Positions 22,060-33,889 of a DNA stretch of 64,000 bases are shown here, piece after piece. The notes under the pieces are model-generated. The model had not been told where the DNA came from, did no database searches, and saw nothing but the letters and a program-made list of their open reading frames with translations. Every line of letters begins with the position of its first letter. Position 1 is the stretch's first letter. The DNA is taken from positions 173,354,740 through 173,418,739 of the forward strand of contig CM043944.1 of NCBI GenBank assembly GCA_014529385.2, in the 5' to 3' direction. The position numbers and the translations under genes were made by a program. The DNA is from Adiantum capillus-veneris. Lineage: Eukaryota > Streptophyta > Polypodiopsida > Polypodiales > Pteridaceae.

Positions 22060-23731
22060 ACATCCTTCGGTATGTGCCACATTTTCTCTTTGTTGTAAGA
22101 TCAGCCCTCTTGTACATATTCCTTGATTTCTTCTTCACTGGATGTTCCAAAGATTCATCTTCACCTGTGTTTTTCTCTTCCTCCTTGTCACCATCTTCTG
22201 CATCATTGTCACCTCTTCTCTTCCTCCTTGTCACCATCTTCACCTGTGTTTTTCTCTTCCTCCTTGTCACCATCTTCTGCATCATTGTCACCTCTTCTCT
22301 TAAACATTTTGATCCTTTTCCTGCAATGGGAATCTTTACTTATGTACCATCAAGTTCAGACAAGTTGTAAGTAGCATCTTCATGCACATGTTTTACAACA
22401 TACGGTTCAAACCATCTTTTTGAGAACTTATGCATGACTGTGTGCTGGTTATCAAGGCTACTATCATACACTAAAACCCATTCACCTTTGTTAATTGATT
22501 TGCTCCTAAGCCGATGTTGCTTATCAAAGTTGTCCTTGTTTTTAAGCCTTGCATTTTTGAGTCGTTCTTTTGCAGCCTCAATTTCTCTAGGTCTTCTCTC
22601 TAGTTGCCTTATGCGCAATGCAAGGAGACCTTCCCTGCTAATCCCCTCTTGCCAAGGTAGTACATTCAATATGGCAATTGTATCTTCAATCGGCATCACT
22701 GGCTTTTGACCATACATTAGATCTGCAGGCATATAGCCAGTTATTGAGCTATGTGTTGTATGATCAGCCCATAAAGCATATGGTAACAGTTTTGGCCACT
22801 CACCAACTCTTCCTTCGCAAGCCTTGACCAAAGCTTTGATGATAGGAGGATGCCCTCTTTCACTTTTTCCATTGCCTTCAGGGTTGTAAGCTGTAGTAAG
22901 AGAAAGCTTGATTCCTAATCTGGAAAAGAACTCCCTTGCTTCCTCGGCATCCAGCTCACCTCTGTCTGTAGTGATCTTTCCCACACAACCATAACGGAAA
23001 ATCACCTCATCAAGAAGGAATTTGCACACAGCTTCTGTGGTTTTAGCTCTTAATGCTCTTCCTTCAACCTGGTTAGTTAGGTCCTCTCGTGCAAGAACCA
23101 AGTTTATCATCTGCCAGAGTCCTAGAGGCATTGTGACTAGATCCACAACCCATTTATAGTGTATGGCTAGTGGATATATAGGGTGAAATCCATCACGATG
23201 TCAAACATTTGAATACATTAGACAAGTTACACATGACTCTACAAACTGAGATACATCTTTATACATACCCTTCCACCAATATTTTTCTTTCAACTTGGAG
23301 AAGGTTGCCCACACACCCCTATGTCCATCCCATATACTCTTATGAAACTCTTGCATGAGCTTTTCTTGAGTCTCTTTTTTACATATAACCCGTTGTGGTG
23401 TAGCATCCTTTTGTTTAGGATGCTTCCACAAGTAGCTATCCCTCAAAAAGTACCCATATGCTTTCCTGTGTATCCTCCTGAATTCTTGTTCAGACCGGTC
23501 ATCTTGTTTTGCTAGAGTACTCAAGTAGCCTCCAATAAGAAGCCAATCACCTTCATAAAGCTCTTTCAAGAACAATACAAGTGGATTACTCATGCAGACA
23601 TTGTTACCTTTGAAATGAGAGATAGAATAGAACTTTGTGCCTACATCATCTCCCTCGTCAATCATTTGTGACTCATCTTCATACCTTGCCCCTTGATAGC
23701 ATATTTGCCACTGTATTGTCTTTACCTGCAA
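22060..23731 (-). pseudogene. integrase of gypsy G with acidic repeat tail
   Basis: The frame at 23201-23731 holds the N-terminal zinc-binding HHCC region (FHKSIWDGHRG...YWWKGMYKDV, CVTCL). The frame at 22340-23146 holds the core (ITTDRGELDAEEAREFF, TAYNPEGNGKSERGHP with the DDE glutamate) and the C-terminal FEPYVVKHVHEDATYNLSELDG. Between the two there is a stop or frameshift at about 23150-23200. Beyond 22340 an in-phase 84-bp duplication encodes an acidic Asp/Glu/Lys-rich tail (RGDNDAEDGDKEEEKNTGED twice) ending in a basic segment (about 22060-22310). Confidence 0.88.
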
Positions 23732-25096
23732 TGTGCTTAAACTCAGGATTTAAGGACTTAATGTATGCAATCCACGGCAACATAGCAATGTCTAGCGTTG
23801 AGAATCTTGTAATCATCCCAAGAAGTGGTAGACAATCTATTTCTACAACCACACATGCACCAATGGTACTCTTTCCCATTTTCAAGGCTGTAACCATACC
23901 CCATAGCTCTCTCTTTATTTGTGGATAGTTTCTTTGGCAAGAACTTAGTACCTTTGCTCCAAATATTACCACATACCTGCGTCCTTGTTCGTCATCTTGC
24001 CCTATTGCCCATCCAATCCCTGTAGGATTGGTGTTTACTGTCACAATTACTGGCCTTTGACACTCATAGTCTACCTTTCTCAAAGTTGGTGCTAACTGGA
24101 GCAACTCCTTTAGATTTTTCATGGCTTTTACATGTGCTTCTGTCCATTTAAACTTTTGATTCTTTCTAAGCAACTGATAAAGAGGATCAGCTATATGTGC
24201 ATAATGTGGAATCCAAATAACATAAAAGACACACGCTCCAAGAAACCTTCTACCTCAGTGATTCTAGTGCATGCTTCTTTCATTCTTTGGATGGAATCTA
24301 CCTTTGTTGGACAAGGTTTCCTACCATATGGCCCGCACATGTGCCCCACAATGAGCATTCATTGATACCAAACAGATTTTTTCCCTAACAATGTAAGATT
24401 CACTTCTTTCAACCTAGACAAAATTTTATCACAATCATTTATGTGATTTACCATAAACCTGCGACATCCCCTGAGATCCAAAGCTTCATCTTTGTCACTT
24501 TCTTCACATCCTTTGATAGGAAAATCATCAATGAAAGGCATTGTGATTTGAGGAATAAAGTCACGTAAGACCTTATTCATTCCATTCATCATATGTGCAA
24601 CAGAGTTGGTTGCTCCCTGTGGCAAGGTACACATCCTTACCAAACCCAAAGGTATCCCCATGGTTGTCAAGTTTCTGCTTTCAATTGCAAGCTGAAATTG
24701 ATCATACCCTGAGTAGAGATCCTCCATTGAGTAGATTTTCCTCCCTGCAAACGCCTCTGCAAACTCATCCACAATTGGACCTGTACCTACATTTCTAATT
24801 GTCACCTTGTTCACTGGTTGCATATCTTGGATGAAGCGTAGAGAATCATTCTTCTTTGGGACTGTGAACCACCTGTTTGAGTATGGAGCACAAGAAGGCT
24901 CCAAAATTCCCATTTGGATCTTCTCATTCAGTAGCTCAACTAACTTTGGCAAATGAGCCTTTGGAACTGGAATAGGCCGCAGATTCCAAGGCACACGATG
25001 TATTGTGAAAATTACCATAGGAGATACAATAGAAGGATCAACACATTCTATCTCATGTGGCTCGAATACAAAAGCCTTACCATGCTTTGAAAGCAT
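23679..25096 (-). pseudogene. reverse transcriptase and RNase H of gypsy G
   Basis: RT frame 24359-25096: PKAHLPKLVELLNEKIQ, FTVPKKNDSLRFIQDMQ, EDLYSGYDQFQLA, LPQGATNSVAHMMNGMN, ITMPFIDDFPIKG (the catalytic box is F-I-D-D). RNase H frame 23679-24173: VIVTVNTNPTGIGWAIGQ, VDYECQRP, FKHIAGKDNTVANMLSRG. The first RNase H Asp is Asn in this copy. A break lies between the two frames near 24174-24358. Confidence 0.88.
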
Positions 25097-25147
25097 TTAT
25101 TTGAAGCACTTTGTCTCCTCCTATGTTAGAAACTCCTCGCAACCAAT

Positions 25148-26190
25148 CTACAACTCTTGAAAAGACTCCTTTGTGAAGGTATGCCCGATCTTTTTAGGAT
25201 TCCTTAAACTTCGTTGCAAAGAAGCTTGCTCAATCTTTTCCCTGTTGTTGGGTGATAAGGGTGAAGCTACTGGTTTCACCTTCTTTGCTACACTCTTGTA
25301 TTTAGTTTCAACATGGACTTTTGGGCCAATTGTTTGGTTTTCTTTAAAAGCTTCTATTACTTGATACATTTCCATAGAGCAAACTTCCACAACTTCATTT
25401 TCAAGATGCAAATTAGACCCCATTATAGCATCAAGCTCACCCATAGTATCTACAAAAGAAACTTGCTCACACAAACCCAAAACATTTTCAGTAGGCTCTA
25501 GAAACCCACTCTTTTTTATGCCTATTTGTACATTATGTACATATTGCCTCTCACCTCTCTTCAAATCTTCAAGTTTTGTGAAACATACTGATCCATTCCT
25601 TGTTAGGAAGGAGCCCATTGAGAAATTTTCACCTATTTTTGGATCAGGCAAGACCCTTTTTCTTTCTGTACCACTGCAATCCCGCTTAACAATGGTACTT
25701 GGCCAAAAACCATCATTTTTCTCTGGTCATGAAACTATTTTCTCACCTTTGGTAGAGGATGTTCTCTGAGGTTGTCACGATTTCTTTCATGGTTCACACA
25801 AACTATGAGAAATTGGACAGCACGTTTACCATCTTTGTTGCGTATCCTAGCATATGTTGAACCATTGTCCATTACCTTTGTTTCCATTCGAACTCCCACA
25901 ATGTAGGGTTGTCCAAGGATGAGATGATATGAAGATGTATCCTGTACAAAGAAGTATTGGTCAATCTTTACATCACTATTGTCCCCTTCACACCTAGACA
26001 TGCTGCATACAATTCACCGGATGAATTGTTCGCCACTTTAACCATCTAGCCATGATCTGTGTCCATCGGCCATTTGCACTTGTTGTAGAGACTCTTTGAC
26101 ATTATGTTTATTTCTGAACCATGGTCAATCAAGGCAACAAATGGCTCTTCAAGGTCACCTACCTTGACCAAAGTTTCTATAGTAGCCCTT
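25148..26190 (-). pseudogene. protease and linker region of gypsy G
   Basis: At about 26100-26150 the minus strand encodes LIDHGSEINIM, the aspartic-protease active-site region in which DSG/DTG reads DHG. The flap side VDQ/IDQYFFVQDTSSYHLILGQPYI lies at 25880-25970. The frame at 25148-25651 joins protease to RT and has no recognised domain. Confidence 0.75.
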
Positions 26191-26192
26191 GC

Positions 26193-27229
26193 CTAGTGAC
26201 TTCGTGAATAGTAGCTCCTAGGAATAGCTTCAACTTCTTCATCATCATTTGAGAAATGCACTTGCTTCACTCTCCCACTAGATTGGTAGCATCCTACCAC
26301 AACTCCATCATCCTCCTTATTTCGCAACTTCATCCCTTGTGTCTTCAAGGTTTCTCTGTCAACCTGTGGACGAGCAACCTCAGCAAGAGTTTGCCTCTTT
26401 CTCTTGATGATGTCAATGATCTCCTCGTGGAATTCACGCTTTGCAATGCCAAGGACTTCTCCTAGAGTGAACTCAATCTTGCTATTAAAAATCCTTTCCT
26501 CCAAGACTTTCTTTAAATCTGTAGCAACCTCAATATCAGATCGTAGTTTATAAGCTGGGCCTTTTGTCTTACCTTTTGTTGGTTCTTTCTTCTTTCCTGT
26601 TGTAGACTCCTCCATGAGTACTTCAGGTGGAGATGCTCCTTTTGTCGAGGGTGTTTGAGAAGGCATTGAGTTGCTTCTTCCCCCACTTCTAGAAGATCTT
26701 TTTGATTGTCCTTCATCACCATTCTCACGTATGCGCTTCTCTTCTACAATAGCCTCATTTTGTTGGTATTTTGTAATGTAGGCATGCACTGATAATGAGT
26801 CCACTGGATCATTCCATCCTGTTTCTAGACGTACGCAATCACCTGCTTCATGTAGAATCTCTTTTGTAAGCTTTTCCTTTTTAGCTAATTGCATGACATT
26901 TGGCCAAATTTGACCATGATGGTCACTCACCTCTTCATCACTAAGATGCTCAATTTTTACTCCATAAGTAGTTGCCTCAACTGAAGAGGTGGCATGGTTA
27001 GTTGCCATATCTTCAACTAAGGTTTGCATTCCCCTCTTCCCAAAGTTAGTTCTCAAGGGTAGACTTGTCTCTCTCAAGTGTATTTTACCATCCTTAAAAA
27101 AGACAACATCTTTTGACAAAGCATCACTAAAATCATCACAATCCCATCTTATATGGTCTGTACTATCACACCAAATACGTCTATTAACAAACCCTTCTTT
27201 GGGTTGTTGCCTTTGCCTAGGAAGCATTA
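26193..27229 (-). pseudogene. gag C-terminal part of gypsy G
   Basis: Begins beside the left end of element T with LPRQRQQPKEGFVN, followed by a knuckle-like RRIWCDSTDHIRWDC (Cys and His spacing of a CCHC motif, one Cys missing). The rest is charged and helix-rich. Its N-terminal half lies on the other side of T at 46567-47396, so gag was split by the insertion. Confidence 0.75.
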
Positions 27230-27256
27230 TGAGAAAGTTGGACTCACTTTTGGGCC
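27230..27256 (+). repeat. left terminal inverted repeat of T
   Basis: 26 of 26 bases match the complement of 46540-46565. No other copy of this sequence is seen in the window. Confidence 0.85.
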
Positions 27257-27573
27257 CTGTAAGAAGTGCCACGCTGGCTTAGAGAGAGAAAATGAAAATG
27301 TTAAATTGTGCATTTTATGTGATACTTTTCTACGCAACAAAAAGCCAAAATGACATTCTTTGGTAGGTAGCCGCCATCTTTATCATTCTTATCCTTCGTT
27401 CTCTTGTCAGGAATCCAACTAACCGTATGACTAATGATTTGAAATGCCAACTTACAAGCGTTCCCTCCAGAAACATAAGCGACACGAACTCTATCAACTC
27501 TAAACTTGAGAATATGGCTTTCCCTCCCAAAACCTGAGACATTTCTCCGTCTTCTTCTCTATCAACTCTAGGA

Positions 27574-30269
27574 ATGGAGAACGCATCTTTTCCTGATGAA
27601 AATACTAATTTGAACTTACAATCCTCAGCCCCTTCATCTTTAACACTTACCCAAAGAAAGAACACACATCATCTTCATGTTGATGTATTGCAAGAGTACG
27701 CACCGTTGCAGAAACGTAGGAGGGAGTCTTTCTTATCTCAACGAGAGAAAGAAATTAGAAGGACAAACAAGGAACATCATTTGGATTTGTGGACCGATGG
27801 GTCTATTTATCCAAAGGATCCTACGACAAATGCGCCACCTCCCTTTGCTAATATCACTAACCTCTTACATTTCATAGGCGATGGCAAGGATGGGCTATTG
27901 GGATACACCGAACATTTGGAAATGAGAGGATTGAATGTGGAAAGGCAAAGAAACTTCCTAGCGATGGAGAACATGCAACTGAAGAAACTGAATGAAGCAT
28001 GCTCTCAAAAGATTTCATCAAACAGAGAGACAATCCAAGGCCTTGAGAAGAAGATCACAAGTTTGCGAGAGAAAGACACGGTGCTTGGTAGTCGAAAAAG
28101 AAAACGAGATCTGTGCAACATTGAGAACATGAAGGTTGGTAGTGGTGGCCTGAAAAAACGAATACGAGCTTTAAATTAACTCGAAGTTTGTTTCTTCAAT
28201 GTGCTTCATTAAGAAATGGATACACTTACTTTCCTATACATGATCATAACGCATTGTGCTTTTTTGGCAGGTCTTTACTGCATCCAAACTCAAACGGTGC
28301 AGGCTTTAATGTCAGAGTGCATTACAACCGTCTAGTTCCAAAAGAAGTAGTTGAAGAGATGATAACTCGGAAAAAATTTCGTAAGTTGAAAGGGAGGCTA
28401 CTTACCTCCTTCATGAACGAGAATCAGCTGGAACCAATGGAAGTGCAAGCAATACTTGATGAGAGTGGCATCTCGCAAATGGGATACAGGGCACTCTTCA
28501 AAGCATTAGCTAAAAAGTCTCAAAATAAACTACAGAGAGGATCATTGCTGCCAAAGCCATCACATGTAAAGGCTGCTCGCCGGCACGTAAACGATGAGGT
28601 GTTTGAGAAACTTGGGTCACCATTCCATATTGAAGCGACGTTCTTTGGCAAGGGCGGCAGAGAGGCACAGTTTAACGAGCACAACAACCTCTTCGTTGAT
28701 CTTGAAGCATTGCAAAGGTATGCAGTTCACTTCTTTGATATCAGTTGAGACGAGTGCGGTGGGGTTCTCAAGTTTGTTTTGAAGCTCGACGAGTACGAGG
28801 TCCTGAAGAACAAGAGGTTGGAGAGAGTCACCATTACCCTCATGAACAGAGCTCTGGATCCATCAATAACGAAAGAGGATCCACGATACTTCAACGTGCA
28901 ATCAGAAAACAACATTCTAACTCTAGGATCATTTCAGGTATACTTTGTTCACTCTATGATAACAAAAATATTGATTATTTGGTTGTTGATTTTGTGTTTT
29001 CATTTTTCACTGTAGGTTGATAAGGAAATTTTTAAAATCCTCGATTGGGTTTTTAGTCAAACCCAAATTCCTTCTATCATCAGTGAACAAAGAAACGGAG
29101 CCGTACTTTCAGTGGAAGGATTTGGTGACTACACAGTGGAATGGCACATGGCAGGTGACTTAAAGACTCTTAAGTGTATGTACAACATAACACATGGAGA
29201 AGCTGTGGCAAATCCATGCTTATATTGCATGGCTGATGCACAATCACTTGAGAGTGTGCAATGGATTAGAGCTCCCAACAGACATCTTTAAGATAAAACT
29301 TTTAAACCAGTGCTTGATATTCCTTTGAGTAGAGTTCACGTCTGTACACTTCATGCACTCTGTCGAATAATTGAAAAGGTGGTTCATTTGTACATATGTT
29401 TTGCATGGACATTAAAGCCAGAGAGTGAGTCGAAAAGAGTGATCAAAGCATTAGAGGGAGTGCTCTCAGACATTGGTTTGCATGGAGGCAATGTCAAAAT
29501 CGAAGAGGACCCTAAGATGTCTCAAAGTCGGTACAAGGTACCGATGAAACCATCGATAGGCGGAGTGAAGGCAAGAAGGTTTCTTGGGTTTAGCCTCAAA
29601 GATTCAGATAGAGAAGAAAGGAGAAACCTATTCAACAAATGAAAACAGTTACATAAAGTGGTTAAAGACAATGTTGGTGGTGGGGCAATCCAGAATCACA
29701 AGGAAAACGTGTGGAAACCACTAGATAAAATTTTCCATTACGTTGAGCAGCATTCTTGGGACCAAAGTAATCTCACATCATTTCAAGGCAGCCTTGTTGG
29801 ATTGGAAAAAGGCTTACCTTACAGGGTGGGGTGGGCAACATATCACACATTACATGGTGGGTTGTCATTCTACGTATACAAAACAAAATTTTAAATTGTA
29901 CTCTATTGACCATTTTGTTTTATTTCAATGCAACACATACTGTTCAACCATGGTCCATATTTTGCCAAGACATACGGCTCACTATCAATATGGTCCACAC
30001 AAGGCATGGAAAAAACCCACTACATGGCAAGAACAGGTTATTTTAAGCATACTCGACATGGGGGAGGAAAAGAAAAGGCCAATAGCCTATTAGAGTTACA
30101 CCAATGGAATTATAGACTACTAATTCATAGAGAAAGGCAGAAGGAACTTCTTAAGAGTTTAGAAATTACACGGTCTTTACAATACATCTGCAAAGAGAAG
30201 AAACAGATGGCTTGGGGAGCTTCAAATGCAGCGGAGCGCCATGCGAGGTGGCAACGCATATGGACCTGA
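27574..30269 (+). pseudogene. transposase-like gene of element T (T1)
   Basis: Exon 1 (27574 to about 28170) encodes a 200-residue protein start with a coiled-coil stretch (about residues 125-170) and KRKR basic signal. Exon 2 is about 28271-28937, exon 3 starts 29016 after a 78-bp phase-0 intron (TTTCAG/GTATAC ... CTGTAG/GTTGAT), and a last exon covers about 29932-30269. The core has HMAGDLKTLKCMYNITHGEA, PCLYCM, RVHVCTLHALCRIIEKVVHL and, near the end, HILFNHGPYFAKTYGSLSIW, QGMEKTHYM and TRHGGG. A GDLK Asp followed by CxxC and a His-rich Arg helix, then H..H/E near the C-terminus, is the layout of eukaryotic DDE-type transposases of the broad CACTA/Plavaka-like kind, but I cannot name the family. 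Stops at about 28746 (TGA), 29289 (TAA) and 29640 (TGA) kill it; each is one C-to-T step from CGA or CAA. Confidence 0.6.
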
Positions 30270-30876
30270 GCCCGTCGTTTTTATCATCTTCGATGTACCT
30301 CCTTCTTCCTCACTTTGTACCTCTTTGATGTGCAAGCTCTGTAGACGAGCTCGTTCCTCTGTTGATGGCAGCATCCCCACGGGCATCAGGCGTCTTCTTT
30401 CCCTCAGAAACACCCACTTGTTGTATGGATCTAAGCTTTCCGGGTCTTCAACCCCTACAGCAAGAGCGTGAGCTATGTAGGACATGAAATAGGGGGCTCT
30501 GTGTGCTTGGCACCCATACCCAATGCCAAACACGCGTAGAGAAAACTGTTTCTCAATCAGAATTAGTCTTTCTGCGTTTAGTGGGAGGGGGTACCCACCA
30601 CACAATCTTGTAATAACTTTCATGGCAAACAGTGGGAAATTTGCATTGTCATCGGAGTATTCCTTGTGGTATATTATGATCTACATCAAAATTGCAATGA
30701 ATTTATGGGCCGTAAGTGTGATGAGTGCAATTGCCAAGTACTTGAATTGTTTCTACAAACCTTTTTGTGGTTGAAACCCCCGATGTAGTGAGACAACGCC
30801 GCATCCTTGCTTTGGACTCCAGTGACAAGCCCTTGCCGTGAGCCTCCCGCTCTTCTAAGGAAACTATCATCATACA

Positions 30877-32001
30877 CTAGCACTTGGAAGCAAAAAAAAA
30901 AAGATCATGATATTTTATCACTAGGCCATCTCTAGTACCATCTGAATGCATGACAAAAGTTACCATCTGATTATCGTCCATTTCCAGCATCGACCTCCCC
31001 CACAAGTGAATAGACTGACTATTCATTACCTGATCTTTGGGTGCCACGTGTCTACCCATGTTTTTCAAGCCGAGTTGTTTTGTTGTTGATTCAAACTGCT
31101 CATCTTTTGGCAAATTGGCCTCTCCGGACTTCGCTTCATTGAACATATCTTTGATCAGTTGCCACCCTGAAGTGAACTGTGAGTCGCGGACAGCTGTGTC
31201 GGCAATAAGATGTTGGTCCACTCCATCATCGTCCACAAACCCCATGCCTGTCTCACAAAAAATTGCAATTTCCACTAGGCAATAGTCCTCCCGTATATTG
31301 AGCTCATACATGATATCTGTGAGCAGAACATAGTGGGTGTCGCCCGCCATAGCAAAGCTGGGAGCACAATTCAGAGGCAAAGTCACTTCCTTACTTGGAC
31401 TTTCTTGCTTGCACCCTATTGCTGCATCCGCAAGAGAAACAAGAGTTAAGCTTGCATCAAATGTTTCCTTTAGTGCCTCTACCCGCTCTTCTTCTGGGTC
31501 GAACTGCAACTCCACATCCTCTACCTCTTCCTCCGACGCTAATGGACAACTACCGAAAGTTTTTGACTGCGAAGTCTCTGACTCACTATCCATCTGCAAG
31601 TATAAGTAACATACAAACCCATGGTAGAATTCCAATAAGCGACACTTTTTGAAGTGCTTCATACACCTGTCTTGTACAAGCAGTGCATTGGAGGGACACT
31701 TTTCTAGACAGCGATTCAGTCTCCTTGAAGCACTCTTGTCAAGGTCAAGGTCGGCTGGGTGCACATATCTCATGCCATCAACTGTCATGGAATTGTCACA
31801 AGTGACTGCCTCATATTGTTGCAAATGGGTTTGTAGGTACTCAAATGAGCAATCTATAATCCTTTGTATAGAAAACTATGCATTGAACATTCCTGATAGT
31901 TCTGGTGCACGGTGATGAGCACGGGCGTTATATAAGAATGTGAATAGTTTTTCTTCACAAGTATCCTCGCTCACGTCTGTCTCTAGGACTATGATCCCCA
32001 T
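30877..32001 (-). pseudogene. orphan gene T2 of element T
   Basis: A long minus-strand frame from ATG at 32001 (MGIIVLETDVSEDTCEEK) through one TAG near 31880 to the open frame 30877-31824 (315 codons). An acceptor context TTGCAG before ATGGATAGTGAG at 31592 suggests an exon start there. The middle is acidic (EEEVEDVELQFDPEEERVE), followed by a globular-looking part with YVLLTDIMYELNIREDYCL, HLWGRSMLEMDDNQMVTFVM. Further exon-like pieces (YDDSFLRRAGGSRQGLVTG at about 30820; ERLILIEKQFSLRVFGIGYG at about 30550) lie downstream to 30222. Not recognised. Convergent with T1, divergent from the hairpin array. Confidence 0.45.
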
Positions 32002-32040
32002 GACTGAAAGAAAAATCAAGCCAAAACCATTTGGTGTCAC

Positions 32041-32594
32041 AACCAAGCGAATGTTGAGCCTCGAGTATCCCTCAATGTCTCTTTTCGCTTGGTTCTGTCC
32101 AGTGCGCTAATGTCATAAGAGGTGATGTTAGTTGAGTCAGAACCAAGCGAGTAGGGCCCCCAAGAATTTCCGAAGGGCCCTATTTTCTTGGTTCTTTCCC
32201 GTGTGCTAATGTCATAAGAGTTGACGTTAGGGGAGTCAAAACCAAGCAAGCAGGGGCCCCAAGAATCACCAAAGGGCCCTATTCGCTTTGTTCTATCCCG
32301 TGCGCTAATGTCATAAGAGGTGATGTTAGTTGAGTCAGAACCAAGCGAGTAGGGCCCCCAAGAATTTCCGAAGGGCCCTATTTGCTTGGGTCTATCTCGT
32401 GCGCTAATGTCATAAGAGTTGACGTTAGGGGAGTCAGAACCAAGCGAGCAGGGGCCCCAAGAATCACCGAATGACCCTATTCACTTTATTCTGTCCCGTG
32501 CGCTAATGTCATAAGAGGTGACGGTAGTTGAGTCAGAACCAAGCGAGTAGGGGCCCCACGATTCACAGAAGGGCCCTATTCGCTTGGTTCTGTC
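32041..32594. repeat. hairpin cluster 1: 99-bp tandem array with two alternating unit types
   Basis: Five units with an exact 99-bp period (GCTAATGTCATAAGAG at 32106, 32205, 32304, 32403, 32502), plus a partial hairpin before. Units alternate between type A (GGTGATGTTAGTTGAG) and type B (GTTGACGTTAGGGGAG), that is a 198-bp higher-order repeat. Each unit holds an inverted repeat with arms CAGAACCAAGCGAGTAGGGC and GCCCTATTCGCTTGGTTCTG around a loop of about 15 bases. The cluster lies just upstream of T2. Confidence 0.92.
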
Positions 32595-32654
32595 CTGTGA
32601 CCTAAGCATTCGGAACAGGTGGATAAGAACAGAGCATTTAATGTTATCAGTGAT

Positions 32655-32790
32655 AGATTTATAGGCCTACTCACTCACTATGCCCAAACTCAAGCACGTT
32701 CACATAAGGAGTAATTATTCCAACCATGAATGCGGTACGGTCACATAAGGAGTAATTATTCCAACCATGCATGCGTTTTTACCTGAATGA
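32655..32790. repeat. 42-bp tandem duplication
   Basis: CACATAAGGAGTAATTATTC followed by CAACCATG occurs twice (from about 32701 and 32742), nearly identical. Confidence 0.8.
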
Positions 32791-32959
32791 AGTGGCTTCG
32801 GTGCGCACACAATTAACAACACACAGGAAGGGGAGAGGCAGGGAGAAATAACCTGTCTTTGCAATATCCAATGGCACCAAGTTGGATGGTGATGTCGCAG
32901 GCCACCAACAACAAGAACCAGAGGGGGGCGATGGCGATGGCGACGTGGAAGCAAAGATC

Positions 32960-33345
32960 TTGACCCAGTGGAGGTCGCTCAACGCAGGATCACGAGAGGT
33001 GGCCAAGTGGAAGAGCGCAAAAAATGCAAAGGCAACGACGATCTGTTTGTTCTACTTGGACATGGAGATGGCGACTGCAAGGGCGATCGGCGTTTGACTC
33101 TCAACGCAGGATCACGAGAAGTGGCCAAGGGGAAGAGCGCAAAAAATTGCAAAGGCGATGGCGATCTGTTTGTTCTACTTGGAGATGGAGATGGCGAATG
33201 CAAGGGCGATCGACGTCTGACTCTAAAAACAGGATTACGAGAGCTGGCCAAGGAGAAGGGCGCAGAAAAGGCAAAGGCAGCGGCGATCTGCTTGTTCCAC
33301 TCGGAGATGGAGATGGAGATGGCGACTGTAACAGCGATTGGCGTC
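32960..33345 (+). repeat. coding-like minisatellite, about 122-bp period, three copies
   Basis: Copies begin at the AACGCAGGAT-type motif at 32981, 33103 and 33226. In the plus frame at 32968-33408 the unit translates to a repeat with REVAKGKSAKN and GDGDLFVLLGDGDG. Because 122-123 is not always a multiple of three the copies fall in different frames, so a protein-repeat role is doubtful. It lies in T between hairpin clusters 1 and 2. Confidence 0.75.
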
Positions 33346-33751
33346 TATCTTACCCTAAACAATCACTCAAAAAGGCACGTGGGCTGCGCTCTCAAGGACA
33401 ACCAGTAATAAATGGTCTCAGATTCCCATGCAGTACGATTTACCAACCGCAATCTCGCGCATAAGTGAAGTTGTCACCCTCCCCGAGGTAAGCATTCTAA
33501 GTTGAGGCATTACCCCCGCCAAACATCTCAAGTTTCAACTATTGTGCCTCTTTTCACATCCTCTACTGTGCATCATTCTAATTAACTCTACCCCCATCGA
33601 TGCTATGCGGTAAGAAAACTCCATCACCTCTTACTCTTGCACATCCTCCTTCTCTTACTCTTGTTTTGCAGTGCTTCAGTGACGTGGAACTCTACACACA
33701 GTGAAGAGGTATGCTACTTACTACCCTTCTGTGCACTTGTATTTTGTGTGG

Positions 33752-33889
33752 TCAGTACCAGGCAAATAAGGGAAGGTAAACCCTATTTGCTGCACTTGTT
33801 CGCTTGGTACAGGTCATCGTCCTTGGTTAGTACCAAGCGAATAAGGTAAGGTCACTTAGTCCGAAGAGCCCTATTCGCTTGGTACTGAC
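33752..33889. repeat. hairpin cluster 2, left part
   Basis: Two inverted repeats: GTACCAGGCAAATAAGGG with CCCTATTTGC and CGCTTGGTAC, and AGTACCAAGCGAATAAGG with CCCTATTCGCTTGGTACT. The second arm is followed at once by the solo LTR. The core ACCAAGCGAATA is shared with clusters 1, 3 and 4. Confidence 0.88.

Noticed and set aside
27574-30269. Calling T a canonical CACTA (En/Spm) element because of Ulp1
   Set aside because: The ends do not begin CACTA/CACTG, the flanks show no clear 3-bp duplication, and TNP2-type motifs are not seen.
32106-32600. CRISPR-like array
   Set aside because: The repeats are contiguous 99-bp tandem units without unique spacers, in a plant nuclear context.
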